Below, in pieces: positions 11,910 through 21,821 of a DNA stretch of 64,000 nucleotides. Within the stretch, counting starts at the first letter, position 1; every line of letters starts with the position of its first letter. Both the position numbers and the translations under genes were made by a program. Source of the stretch: Nymphaea colorata (Eukaryota > Streptophyta > Magnoliopsida > Nymphaeales > Nymphaeaceae); contig NC_045138.2 of the NCBI RefSeq assembly GCF_008831285.2, forward strand, positions 43,827,115 to 43,891,114. The letters run 5' to 3'. The notes below the pieces were generated by a model. It had not been told where the DNA came from, did not search any database, and saw nothing but the letters and a program-made list of their open reading frames with translations.

Positions 11910-14900
11910 GCTCCCCTCAAGTTGTGCATGAGATTTGATCATGCACAACTTGTTCTTCAAATCCCAAAAATGCTGCCCTGTGAGACCTTTGGTAAAAAGA
12001 TCAGCTATCTGTTCATTGGTAGATATATAAGTAGGCAAGATCTCGGCTTCTTCAACCTTCTGTCGAATGAAATGTTGATCAATCTCTATATGTTTGGTGC
12101 GATTATGCAAAATGGGATTGAAAGCAATTTTTATCGCACTTTGATTGTCACATAGTAATGATGACCGAACAATAGGAAGATTGAGCTCTCCAAGTAAATG
12201 ACGTAACCATGACGCTTCAGCCGTCCCTGCAGCCATTGCTCTATATTCTGCCTCAGTGCTAGATCGTGCAACAGCACGCTGCTTCTTACTGCTCCAACAA
12301 ATGAGATTAGAATCAAGAAAGAGACAGAAACCTGAAACTGATCGTCGGTCATCGGGATCGCCTGCCCAGTCGGCATCAGTATATGTATATATGCTATGTC
12401 CAAGAGAAACATTGGAACATTTGGTGTAGACTAGTCCATCTCCAAGAGTAGCTTTGAGATACCGTAGGATCCGCTTAGCAGCATCCATATGTCCTTCAGT
12501 GGGTGCATGCATGAACTGAGAAATCTGATTTACAGCATATACTATGTCTGGGCGAGTAAAGGTAAGGTATTGTAACATACCAACAATGCTGCGATAGAAT
12601 GTGGGAGTGGAATATGCAGCAGTTCCATCAGATGCAGTCAATTTAGTATTCAGAACACTGGGGGTAGTGATGGGTTTGCAATTAGTCATACCTGCCCTAT
12701 CCAAAACATCAAGGGTATACTTGTGCTGTGTAAGAGTCAAACTATCATTTGTCCTGTCAAGTTCGACACCCAAAAAATATCGTAATTCTCCCAGATCCTT
12801 CATCTTGAACTCTTGCTTCAACATACCTTTAACATAAGATATATGTGAAGAAGAATTCCCAGTTATAACAATATCATCAACATAGATAAGTAACCAGGTG
12901 GTAGCTTCTCCAGTGCGATAGATAAACAAAGAGTGATCGAGAGAGCTTCGGAGAAAACCAATTTGTTGTATGTGATGAGAAAAACGATCAAACCATGACC
13001 TAGAAGCTTGCTTCAACCCATATAGAGACTTGTGTAATTTGCAAACCCATTTTTGAGAATCATGAGTAGTGTAGCCGGGAGGTTGCTCCATGTATACCTC
13101 TTCCTTAAGAATTCCATGAAGAAAAGCATTTTTGACATCTAACTGATAGAGAGGCCATCCATACGAGACTGCAAGAGAAATAATGACACGGATTGTTCCC
13201 ATCTTGATGACTGGACTGAATGTCTCATCATAATCTTCCCCATATTGCTGAGTGAAACCGCGCGCCACAAGTCGTGCTTTATACCGATCTATGCTACCAT
13301 CTGGTTTATATTTCAGTTTATAAACCCATTTGGATCCCACAACATTCTTATCAGCTGGACGAGGGACAATCTGCCAAGTCTGACATTCATGCAAGGCTGC
13401 CATTTCCTCATTCATAGCTTCAACCCAACATTTTTCCTTACTCGCATTGTGATAAGATGTTGGTTCCACCTTTTTGCTGACTTCTGTCATAAACAGCTGA
13501 AAATCCAAAGAAAAACTGTTATAGCTCACCCATCTATCAATAGGATGTCGCACGCGTTGTGATTGGCGTGGAACTGCAGTAGGAACTGATCGCCTAGAAT
13601 ACACCAGGCCTGAGAACCGATTATGCATAGGTGGCTCACTGGGCTGAGAAGATGAAGGCATGCTGTCCAAGGAAGTAGTGCTGCTCAAGGAACTACTTAC
13701 AGATGTCTCGGGCTCATTAACAACTTGCTCATTGTGCTCAGTCAACATTGATGCCCCTTGTCTTAAGATTTCAGCATGAAGCCAAGTATCATAAACTTCA
13801 TTTTTGTCCTTGAGTGTCACAGAAGTAGCCTTGGGATCCTGTAACCTGTTCTCATCAAATACAACATGCCGTGAAATATGTACACGCTCAGTTTTAGGAT
13901 TGTAACACCTATAACCCTTGTAATTTTCTGCATACCCTATAAATCTACATAAAACAGCACGATCTTGAAATTTGTTTCGCAAGGAAACATCAACATGCAC
14001 ATAGCACACACATCCAAAAACGCGCAACTCCTCATAACGTGGCTGCTCTTGGTGTAAAAGAAAAAATGGTGATTTTCCATCAAGCAAAGCCAATGGCAAT
14101 CGATTTATAACATGTACAGCCGTATGGAAAGCCTCGGTCCACAATGTCATAGGTAAGTCTGTTTCATGCATCATGCTAAGTGCACTTTCAACAATATGCC
14201 TATGTTTCCTTTCAGCAATTCCGTTTTGCTGAGGTGTATGCGGACATGAAATTTGTCTAGTGATCCCATTATCTAGTAAGTACTCAGTAAATTCATTAGA
14301 AATAAATTCACCACCACCATCACATTGAAAATGCACAATATTACTGGAATATTTATTTTGAACTAAGGCATGAAATTGAGTGAATAGGCGAAAAACTTCT
14401 GATTTGTGTTTCATGAAATGGATCCAAGTATATCGGGAATATGAGTCAACAAAAATGACATAGTATCTACTCCCAGAAGAAGAAGGAACTGGAGCAGGCC
14501 CCCAAACATCAGAATATATGGTGTCAAAAACCTTTGGAGCTCTTTTATTTATTAATTGAAAAGGAAGGGCATGGCTCTTACAGATATGACAACTCGAGCA
14601 CATGCTGGACTCACTGACAGAACTCAGACTGGACTTATCTAAGAGCCCGTCTGCAACAAGACTTCGAACAAAAGATTGACTACAATGAGCTAACCGACCA
14701 TGCCAAATGGATGGTTTATTATACTCTGTGACATTGACTTCACTATGACTTGGAGAACATGAATCGGAAGGGTGAGATTTTGACATCTGTGGAGCTCCTT
14801 CAAGGACATACATATCTCCTTTGCGAGTGCCCTCAGCGAATGTCTTCTTGGTTCGAGCATCCTTGACATAAACAGAAGAGGGTGTGAATTCAACAGAGGA

Positions 14901-16214
14901 TTGAGTATCATCAATAAGCTTGGACACTGAAATAATATTTTTCTGGACACTTGGAACAACAAGAACATTCTTTAATGGAATCGAAGAAGAGCCCATAGAA
15001 ATTTGTACATTTCCAATGTGTGATATTGTGTGATGGGAACCATCTCCCGTGACAACTGAGCCTTTATCTAAATAAGGGAGAGCACTAGAGAGATTACCTG
15101 CGTCACCAGTAACATGGGCTGCTGCTCCAGAGTCCACATACCATTCTCCTTGCTCGTTTTGTTTCAAATGAAGCTTAGACAGGGCTGTCATGAGGAGTTG
15201 TTGTACGTCTGCTGAAACATTAGATCCAGATGATGATGAAGCTGACCCTGCTGCTGCCTTGTTCTCACGTCTAATCTGATTATTTTTGTTCTGTGGGTTG
15301 TGCCAACATTCTGACTTTACATGCCCCCTCTTGTTGCAATAGAAACAAGTCGGAACCCTTCTAGATGTGGCAGATGTAGTATTCATGCCCTGTGGTGTTG
15401 GGAGAATCCCTCTTCCCATTCCTGCCTGAGGAATCCAAGTACGAGTGCGATTCCCTTGCAATGCATGTGTCCCTGTGATCAGTACATTGTGACTGTTGGA
15501 AGGAATCAAATTCTGTCGCTGAACACGACTAGCTTCGTGTTGGAATAACTTAGCCTTGAGATCTTCGAAAGATGGAAGAATAGGTAGGACTTCCAAGGCT
15601 GTGCAAAAAATATCAAAATCTGTTCCCAGTCCACTCAAGGCTTGTTGCACTTTGTCCTTGTCGCTGACGGGATGTCCAATGGCAGCAAGTTGATCACTTA
15701 CACTTTTAATTTCATTCAAATATTCCAAAACAGTACGCGTCCCACGCTTGATGTCCTGAAATTGCCTTCTTAACTGCAGAAAACGTGCTTCGGATACTTG
15801 AGAATACGTGGTGGCAAGGGTAGACCACAACTCTAGGGCTGTTAAATCATCATCAATACCTCCTAATACTTCCTCTGACAAAGTAGAAGTAATATAGGCA
15901 ACAAGAGACTGGTCGTGAGCCAGCCAAGCTTCATACTCAGGATTATTTTCAGTAATGGTTTCATATTCAAATCTGATTTCACTCATAGCCGCAGCCCCAG
16001 CAGCTTGATCTCCCACTACGGTTTTCTTCACTTCACGGTCAATATACATAGGAGGTGCTGGAGTGGTCCCATCGATATGCCCGTAGAGTCTATGACTTTT
16101 GATAAAAGGGACTATTTGACGTTTCCAAGTCAAATAGTTACTATGATTCAGCTTTTGTGAAATAAGTTGGGAGAGAAAGCTGGAAGATAGAAGAGAGGGG
16201 GTCGGCTGATCCAT
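11904..16214 (-). CDS. copia-1 Gag-Pol polyprotein, intact
   Basis: The frame is 1436 residues from the first ATG at 16214. The open frame extends 25 codons further upstream but has no ATG there. Residues below count from 25 codons upstream of that ATG. The order is: Gag with a WKRQIVPF-type N-terminal domain, a CCHC knuckle (CFYCNKRGHVKSECW, ~315-329), aspartic protease (WYVDSGAAAH, ~385), integrase zinc domain (~532), and integrase core with D in YSDVWG, D in QCDGGGEF and E in NGIAERKH, the last two separated by 35 residues. Reverse transcriptase (YVDD ~1140) and RNase H (YTDADWAG ~1305, STEAEYRA) follow. All key residues are present and there are no stops or frameshifts. The stop codon lies inside the 3' LTR. 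Confidence 0.95.
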   Translation of the reverse strand: MDQPTPSLLSSSFLSQLISQKLNHSNYLTWKRQIVPFIKSHRLYGHIDGTTPAPPMYIDREVKKTVVGDQAAGAAAMSEIRFEYETITENNPEYEAWLAHDQSLVAYITSTLSEEVLGGIDDDLTALELWSTLATTYSQVSEARFLQLRRQFQDIKRGTRTVLEYLNEIKSVSDQLAAIGHPVSDKDKVQQALSGLGTDFDIFCTALEVLPILPSFEDLKAKLFQHEASRVQRQNLIPSNSHNVLITGTHALQGNRTRTWIPQAGMGRGILPTPQGMNTTSATSRRVPTCFYCNKRGHVKSECWHNPQNKNNQIRRENKAAAGSASSSSGSNVSADVQQLLMTALSKLHLKQNEQGEWYVDSGAAAHVTGDAGNLSSALPYLDKGSVVTGDGSHHTISHIGNVQISMGSSSIPLKNVLVVPSVQKNIISVSKLIDDTQSSVEFTPSSVYVKDARTKKTFAEGTRKGDMYVLEGAPQMSKSHPSDSCSPSHSEVNVTEYNKPSIWHGRLAHCSQSFVRSLVADGLLDKSSLSSVSESSMCSSCHICKSHALPFQLINKRAPKVFDTIYSDVWGPAPVPSSSGSRYYVIFVDSYSRYTWIHFMKHKSEVFRLFTQFHALVQNKYSSNIVHFQCDGGGEFISNEFTEYLLDNGITRQISCPHTPQQNGIAERKHRHIVESALSMMHETDLPMTLWTEAFHTAVHVINRLPLALLDGKSPFFLLHQEQPRYEELRVFGCVCYVHVDVSLRNKFQDRAVLCRFIGYAENYKGYRCYNPKTERVHISRHVVFDENRLQDPKATSVTLKDKNEVYDTWLHAEILRQGASMLTEHNEQVVNEPETSVSSSLSSTTSLDSMPSSSQPSEPPMHNRFSGLVYSRRSVPTAVPRQSQRVRHPIDRWVSYNSFSLDFQLFMTEVSKKVEPTSYHNASKEKCWVEAMNEEMAALHECQTWQIVPRPADKNVVGSKWVYKLKYKPDGSIDRYKARLVARGFTQQYGEDYDETFSPVIKMGTIRVIISLAVSYGWPLYQLDVKNAFLHGILKEEVYMEQPPGYTTHDSQKWVCKLHKSLYGLKQASRSWFDRFSHHIQQIGFLRSSLDHSLFIYRTGEATTWLLIYVDDIVITGNSSSHISYVKGMLKQEFKMKDLGELRYFLGVELDRTNDSLTLTQHKYTLDVLDRAGMTNCKPITTPSVLNTKLTASDGTAAYSTPTFYRSIVGMLQYLTFTRPDIVYAVNQISQFMHAPTEGHMDAAKRILRYLKATLGDGLVYTKCSNVSLGHSIYTYTDADWAGDPDDRRSVSGFCLFLDSNLICWSSKKQRAVARSSTEAEYRAMAAGTAEASWLRHLLGELNLPIVRSSLLCDNQSAIKIAFNPILHNRTKHIEIDQHFIRQKVEEAEILPTYISTNEQIADLFTKGLTGQHFWDLKNKLCMIKSHAQLEGSC
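11910..11920 (-). other. Polypurine tract of copia-1
   Basis: TTGAGGGGAGC on the - strand lies directly before the 3' LTR, the usual primer site for plus-strand DNA. It doubles as the last coding triplets of the polyprotein. Confidence 0.85.
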
Positions 16215-16218
16215 AATT

Positions 16219-16378
16219 GATTTAGGGCAACGACAGAAATTAGGGCAAAACGATGAGAAGATTAGGGCACAACGATTAGGGCAAATCAATTAGGGCAAAT
16301 CACGCAAGATTTAGGGCAGAAACTGAAAAGAGGGATGATCACGCCAGAAAAGAAAGAATTTAGGGCAGATTAGGGCTA
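16219..16378 (-). repeat. TTAGGGC-type short repeats in the copia-1 leader
   Basis: Between primer site and gag start, the word TTAGGGC (usually with a following A) occurs about eight times with irregular spacing. This is the + strand reading; the transcript carries the complement, GCCCTAA. The array resembles plant telomere repeat units only by coincidence of letters, because the period is irregular. Confidence 0.75.
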
Positions 16379-16423
16379 ATCACATCAAACTGAAATCACT
16401 CACCGGAGGACGATGCAACCTGT

Positions 16424-16434
16424 CTCTGATACCA
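16424..16434 (-). other. Primer binding site of copia-1
   Basis: TGGTATCAGAG on the - strand begins at the first base after the 5' LTR. It matches the 3' end of plant initiator methionine tRNA, the usual copia primer. Confidence 0.9.
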
Positions 16435-16709
16435 TGTAAGAATCTTCACAAAGTACTCGTCTCTCCGTATGCAAAACAGATATGTTGAGAAGAGAGGATG
16501 AAAGAAGACGATGGAGGAAAGGGAGCAGCCGGCTTAACTTAGCCCTGCGTTCCTTAATCTTTAATTAAAGAATAACCCTAATAGGGTACAACAGATTTGT
16601 ACATAAAAAGATAAAAAATTACAAGAGAGCCACCGCCTAGTAGCTTTAGGCGTGTGGATATAAGGAGAATGGATCGGGTCTGTTCAGACCCGATCCCCAT
16701 ACGCTAACA
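16435..16709 (-). repeat. 5' LTR of copia-1
   Basis: 275 bp, with TG…CA ends. It carries an inverted GGATCGGGTCTG/CAGACCCGATCC pair near its start. The copy at 11635-11909 is identical. Confidence 0.95.
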
Positions 16710-17075
16710 AGGCGTACTCCTCAACCCACGGTATGCTCCATGCCTGAGGCGTACGCTTGAGGGATGAAGCCTTTTTATCAACTTTTAATTGAAAAAATAA
16801 AAAAAAATGTGAAAAGCAAATAGGTGGAGGGTCTTTACCTACCCGACAGCCTGGTTTTCACTTTTCACACTTTCACTGTGTCATGGTGAAACTTCCCCCC
16901 TTTTCATCCATCGCTTATGAAGAGTTGCCGGTTTGTTGCTGTGACCATCGAGTGTGCTGCTGCTGGAATCTACTGCTACCACTGAAGTGCCATCCCTTCA
17001 GGTCTCTCTCTCTCCCTCTCTCTAGCCTCGCAATTACCTCTTCTTGGCTTATGGATGTAGATCCTAGGTTACTCA
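16710..17075. other. Right half of GCCTCAGGCG repeat and unassigned spacer
   Basis: The first ~80 bases complete the repeat interrupted by copia-1. The remainder has a short CT-rich stretch near 17002 and no recognisable gene. Confidence 0.4.
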
Positions 17076-17380
17076 TGTTCGAATGTCAAACCCAAACCAA
17101 GATTTGAACAAAAATCACAGCTCTCAAAGTCAAATTTTCATTAATCTTCAAGCTATTCTATGGCAGCAGCAGCAACCATCTAATACAATAGAGAAAGCAA
17201 GAACCGTGAGCTAACTAAGGGCTAAAATCCTAACTTAAGATACAACAAAAAGAGATAAAGTGCCTAACTGCCCTCACTTAAAAGTGATAAAACATTAAAA
17301 TAGATTAAAACATAGTACAATGAAGAAGACAAGAATATACTTTGACCCAAAAAAGGCTGTTTGGCTCGTGTATTTTAACA
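17076..17380 (-). repeat. 3' LTR of decayed copia
   Basis: On the - strand this starts TGTTAAAATACACG directly after the purine tract GAGGGGAAG. The proposed end ATTCGAACA gives a 305-bp LTR with TG…CA ends. The left boundary is uncertain because no second LTR is present to compare. Confidence 0.5.
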
Positions 17381-18640
17381 CTTCCCCTCAAACTTGGCAT
17401 GACTGAGTGGCATAATACTAAGATTGCTAAAATGTGCTGCCTAATGGTGCCTAACTCTTTGTAAACATATCAGCAACCTGGTTTTCGGTTCTTGTATGCT
17501 CAAGAGAAATCAATCATCATATGCTCTCCTTGTAAAGTAGCAGCCGATCTCAATATGTTTAGTTCTTTCATGAAATTCTGGATTTTGGCAATATGAATTG
17601 CACTCATGTTGTTACAAATTAGTCTAGTCTTATCAACCATTAGAATTCCATTCTCTTTTAGCAACCATTTTATCCATATTATTTCAAATGTAGTTTGGGC
17701 CGTGTCTTTATATTCAGCCTTAGCAGTAAATAAAGTCACTCTTTGTTGTTTCTTGCTCTCCCAAAATATTATAGATTTGCTAAAGAAGATGCAAAATCCT
17801 ATTGTAGATAGCCGATCACTTATTGATCCACGAAAATCAGCATCACAAAAGGCTACAAGTTCTTCAAAATTTGAAGAAGAAAAAAACTTGCCAAAGACCA
17901 TTGTACCTCTCACATACTTAATAATTCTTAGTACAACAGCAAGTTGAACTGATGTAGGTGCACTCATGAATTGACTCACTACATGGACTGCATGTGTTAT
18001 GTCATGTCAAGATACGGTTAGATAAATCAAGCTTCCAACAAGTTATCTTGTAAACTATAGTCTATAGCATCTTCTAATTTCTTCCCTTCGAGAGATCTTA
18101 GCTTAATATTTGCTTCCATAGGAGTTGGCACTCTTTTATCATCATCTTGTAGTCTAGCTTTGGTTACAAGATCAGCTGCATGTTTGTGGTGAGATAGAAA
18201 CAACCGCCTTCTTGAGTAAGCAACTTCTAAACCCAAGAAAAACCTAGATCTTTCATTTCAAATGTTTGTGCTACATTTTCTTTGTTTAATGAAGAATTTT
18301 ATGATCATCTCAAATGATGATTATATCATCAACATACAAAAGCAGTAAGCACTTATCTCTTTTTGTAAGAGATACAAACAATGTAGGATCATAAGGGTTT
18401 CCTTAAACCCAATTTCTTTGACAGTTGTTTAAAATTTTCAAATCATGCTTTTGGAGCTTGTTGTAGTTCATAAGAACTTTCTTTAGTTTGCATATTCTAC
18501 CTTCTGAATCTTCAACACATGGTGGAGGCTACATATAAGCTTCTTCTTCTTGATCTCCATTTAAGAAAACATTTTTCACATTTAGTTGCTACAAGTTCCA
18601 ATGTTTTGCTTATGCTACTGGAAGAAGAGTTTTGATGGTA
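17076..18640 (-). pseudogene. Decayed Ty1/copia element, 3' part
   Basis: Read on the - strand, a broken reverse transcriptase starts near 18640 with matches to the VKNVFLNGD and KVCKLKK-type motifs. It continues through 18236-18027, and RNase H remains at 17979-17500 (AFCDADFRGS, and a degraded CDN motif). Many stops and frameshifts interrupt it. A purine run followed by TGTTAAAATACACG marks the start of its 3' LTR at 17380. Gag, protease and integrase are absent, so the element is truncated at 18640. Confidence 0.8.
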
Positions 18641-19492
18641 ACTATGTCATGTGGGTGCGGGTATGGGTATGGCGGTACGGGTTCAGACATGACAATTTTG
18701 AAAACTGTGCGTACGCGGGTATGACAATTTTTTTTGAATTTCAAAAAATGATAAAATGAAAAAAAAAACATTAATAGCAAAAAAACATCACTCTTCAAAC
18801 AAAAACATCCCCAAATAAAAAAACGAAAACCCCCAAATCAAGAAAATGAAACCTAAGTTGTGATAGCAAAAAGAAAAAAAAAAAAAAAACACTTACCTAG
18901 TTGTTGCTGTACACTGCCGGATGTCACCGAATGTTGTTCCTGCCGCTAGTCTTTCCTGTTCTAGACGAGGGTTGAAGAAAATGCAGGTAGGTCGATCTCT
19001 GCTCAGAGCTCGACTTGTGTTTCGTAAGTTAAAAAGAAAGATTTTTATGGTTTGGATCGGGTTGCAGACTTGCAGTGTTAGTCCAAGCCAGTGTCACAAA
19101 AAATGTGGAAAATAAATTGCCATTTAAAACTAAAAAAAAAACACATTTTTTTGAAAAAGAACGTTAAAAACCTTTAACTCCAAAACGTTATTTATGAGTA
19201 TGGTGTACAGCTGGCTGACGTTATTTAAGATTTTTCCTTTTTTTATTTTTTTCATTTTTTAATGCCAAACTGTTTTTTTTTTTCATTTTCTTTTTTTATT
19301 TGTTTCAAATCGACTTATGTTTTTTTTTGTTATTAGTTTCTCACTTATTTTATTCTTTTCTCATTTTTAGTTTCTTTAAATTTTTAAAAGTCTACTGTAT
19401 TTTTCTCGTTTTTTCAAGCTCGCCGTATTATACCCGAGAAAAACCTTTAACTCCAAAACGTTATTTATGAGTATGGTGTACAGCTGGCTGAC
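18641..19492. repeat. AT-rich interspersed repeat with 54-bp direct repeats
   Basis: It starts with a TCATGTGGGTGCGGGTATGGGTA block and continues into poly-A and poly-T rich sequence. It shares a T-rich core and the phrase TATTRTACCCGAGAAAA with 4900-5650. A 54-bp segment (AAAAACCTTTAACTCC…GGCTGAC) occurs at 19166-19219 and again at 19439-19492. No coding region is visible. Confidence 0.6.
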
Positions 19493-20954
19493 TTTTGGAG
19501 TTTAAAGTTTTTAAATGAAAAGGACCTTCAGTTAAATGAAGGCTACTTGAAGATGTGACAGCTACAGCTAACCATTTGGAGAACAGTCTGAATGGCATAT
19601 AATGACAATGAGTTCTGACTTTTCCTCAAGAATTCTCATTAGTCCTGACCTTTCAAGAACCTTTCCATTTGTGTGAACAAGATATAAAACTAAAAAATAA
19701 AACATTTAAGATATTTCCTGACCTTGATGAAGTAAGAAGTATATAAGGTTCATCACTTGAGAAACAGAAAAAATGTTCACAGATGCATCTTGTTAAAATC
19801 CCCACAAGGATGAGGGCTAAGAAAATAAGCAATATGGGGCTACTTTATGCTCTACCAAGCACCAAAGTAGAGGTAACATGTCCCAGGACTCCCCATGGAA
19901 GTCATAGTAGAGAAAAAATAGACACGCACACACTCTCTCTCTCTTATATATAAAAATAATTACTAGACATGCAAAACAAAAGGCTGCTAAATTACAGTAA
20001 ATGTATAACTTGATCTAGACTTTCTTTCTTGTAATGCATCAAGTAATAACATTATTATTATCCATTATGACACCTGCAGAAAAGTAATTTCTATTAACAA
20101 CAATGTCCAGTGTGAACACAACTAAGGTTACCGAGATGTTTATTTCCATGACCAAACATATTTTTTCTGATACCCTTTGCTCATATGTACATTCTACATA
20201 TGCCTATTATGTCAGAAACCATATTTTAGAAGCAGTTTACCGCACCTAACCATCGCAGTCCCCCACCATGGTGTAGTCATGGCTTTGGTAGTGCCTAGGC
20301 TGGAGTAATTGGTCTTAGTCTGGCCAAAGGGAATAAATAAATGAGAGGGAAAAAAAAGAAGAAGAATAATAAAATATATTCTAATTTCTAAACTTTAAAA
20401 AAAGAATGCATGGGTAACATAAACTTCATCAAGGAAGGACTAGAAACTATAAGTAACTTGTTTACTCAGCCATTCATCTCGTGTCCATCTCCCACTATGT
20501 ATAGACTTTTTAGGATATACACTGAGATATTTAGTTTTCAGAAACCCTTACCTCCATTAATATCCTGTTTCACAAGATTTAACATACTTTTCTTCAATGC
20601 TCGTATATGACTATATATGTGAATTCTCAAATCCTCCACTATTAATCATGACGGATTTCTACTTAGTTTTCAGAAACCCTTACCTCCATTGATATCCATG
20701 TTTCACATGATTTAACATACTTTTCTTCAATGCCGGTATATGACTGTATATGATTTCCCAAGTCTCCACCATTAATCATGACAGCTTTCTACTTTTAATT
20801 CACATACTGTTTTCTGTTTTTATTCCTCTTCATGAAATTATGGTGAAGATAGTCCTAGATCTTCCGCTCTTCTGACCTTACCTCCAACTTATTATAGACC
20901 ATAAGGAGCACATATAGCCATGCTATACTAGGAGCGGCAGAGAGAGAGATCCTA
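19443..20954 (+). repeat. Inverted repeat, left arm (~1.5 kb)
   Basis: This arm matches 61142-62580 in reverse orientation over its whole length. Shared landmarks are the GTGTACAGCTGGCT end, TTTGGAGAACA, GGGCTACTTTATGCTCTACCAAG (as shorter pieces), the CCCCACAAGGATGAGGGC block, and GGAGCGGCA(G/A)AGAGAGAGATCC at the other end. Both arms contain a tandem duplication of about 135-145 bp. No open frame of note is present, so the repeat is probably a dispersed non-coding element. Confidence 0.8.
20488..20800. repeat. ~150-bp tandem duplication inside the left arm
   Basis: The phrase TTTTCAGAAACCCTTACCTCCATT occurs twice (near 20535 and 20668). Each is followed by TTTAACATACTTTTCTTCAATG and ATTAATCATGAC. 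The same duplication is found in the right arm. Confidence 0.8.
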
Positions 20955-21606
20955 ATCGAACACAATCACCAAGTTGTATGTCCATATATTGACAAGAGGA
21001 CACCTTCCCAGACCTTTGTGAACTAAGAGGGCAAAAAAAAGACATCTCCTGTCATAAACACTATCATGTAATTGAAAGATGACATACTGCTACTTTTTGT
21101 AGGACTGGGGGAAAAAGGAAGAGGTTCACTGATAAAATATAAACCAGTTTCTACTATGGCAAAAACTAGTAATATTGAAGGCGTAGTTTGGCACAAGGAG
21201 AGGAGTGGCCTGACTATCCTAGCCATTTCCCTGCTAGAACTAAAGGTTAACCAAACACAGTCAACTTACTCATTATGCTGATAGTTTGACATATGCATAT
21301 AAAACCTGTTTGTGAATTCTAAGCAGACCTGATAAAATTTGATTGTGCTTATGCACTTAATCAGATACCTGTGATTAAAGTAATACACATGGTATCCCTT
21401 CAAGATTCTGAGCTGGCTTTGATCAGGCTTAATCAGTTCAACCCTGAAATCTGGCCTGAACAGCTAGGCATCATTGGTTGTGATCTACTATTTCTTTTAT
21501 GGTTAATAATTGATCATATCGTTGTGGATTTATTGCTGTCGACTGATTGAAGTTCACAGTTTTTCATCTTTATGATTTTATTTGTTTTGCTTATATGTGT
21601 ATGAAG

Positions 21607-21821
21607 GTCGAGTCAACAATAGAGTACATATGTCGATCTGAAGGGGCTGGAGCAATTCTTGTGTTTCTTACTGGCTGGGATGAGATATCCAAGCTACTTG
21701 AGAAAATTAAAGAAAACAGATTTTTGGGAAATCCTAGCAGATTTTTAATTCTTCCTTTACATGGTTCTATGCCTACCATAAATCAGCGTGAAATATTTGA
21801 TAGACCACCAAGTGGCACAAG
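21607..21821 (+). CDS. Helicase exon: start of RecA2 domain
   Basis: It encodes residues 1-72 of the visible part ([20 protein letters not shown]… to …DRPPSGTR). It is preceded by AG at 21605-21606 and ends AAG before GCAAGT, a GC-type donor. It stops two bases into an arginine codon that the exon at 37082 completes. Confidence 0.9.

Larger units (their letters stand above)
11635..16709 (-). mobile_element. Complete young Ty1/copia retrotransposon (copia-1)
   Basis: This is a 5.08-kb element in antisense orientation. It has 275-bp LTRs at both ends that I found identical base for base. The target duplication AGGCG is perfect (11630-11634 and 16710-16714). A tRNA-iMet type primer site TGGTATCAGAG directly abuts the 5' LTR, and the polypurine tract GAGGGGAGC abuts the 3' LTR. 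A single uninterrupted gag-pol frame fills the interior. Domain order is Gag, protease, integrase, reverse transcriptase, RNase H, which defines copia. Identical LTRs and an open frame mean a very recent insertion. Confidence 0.95.

Noticed and set aside
16219-16378. Interstitial telomere-like array (TTAGGG words)
   Set aside because: Spacing is irregular and the plant unit TTTAGGG is not tandem here; it is part of the copia-1 leader.
21547-21606. In-frame extension upstream of the helicase exon at 21607
   Set aside because: The sequence is pyrimidine-rich intron leading to an AG acceptor and encodes nothing conserved.
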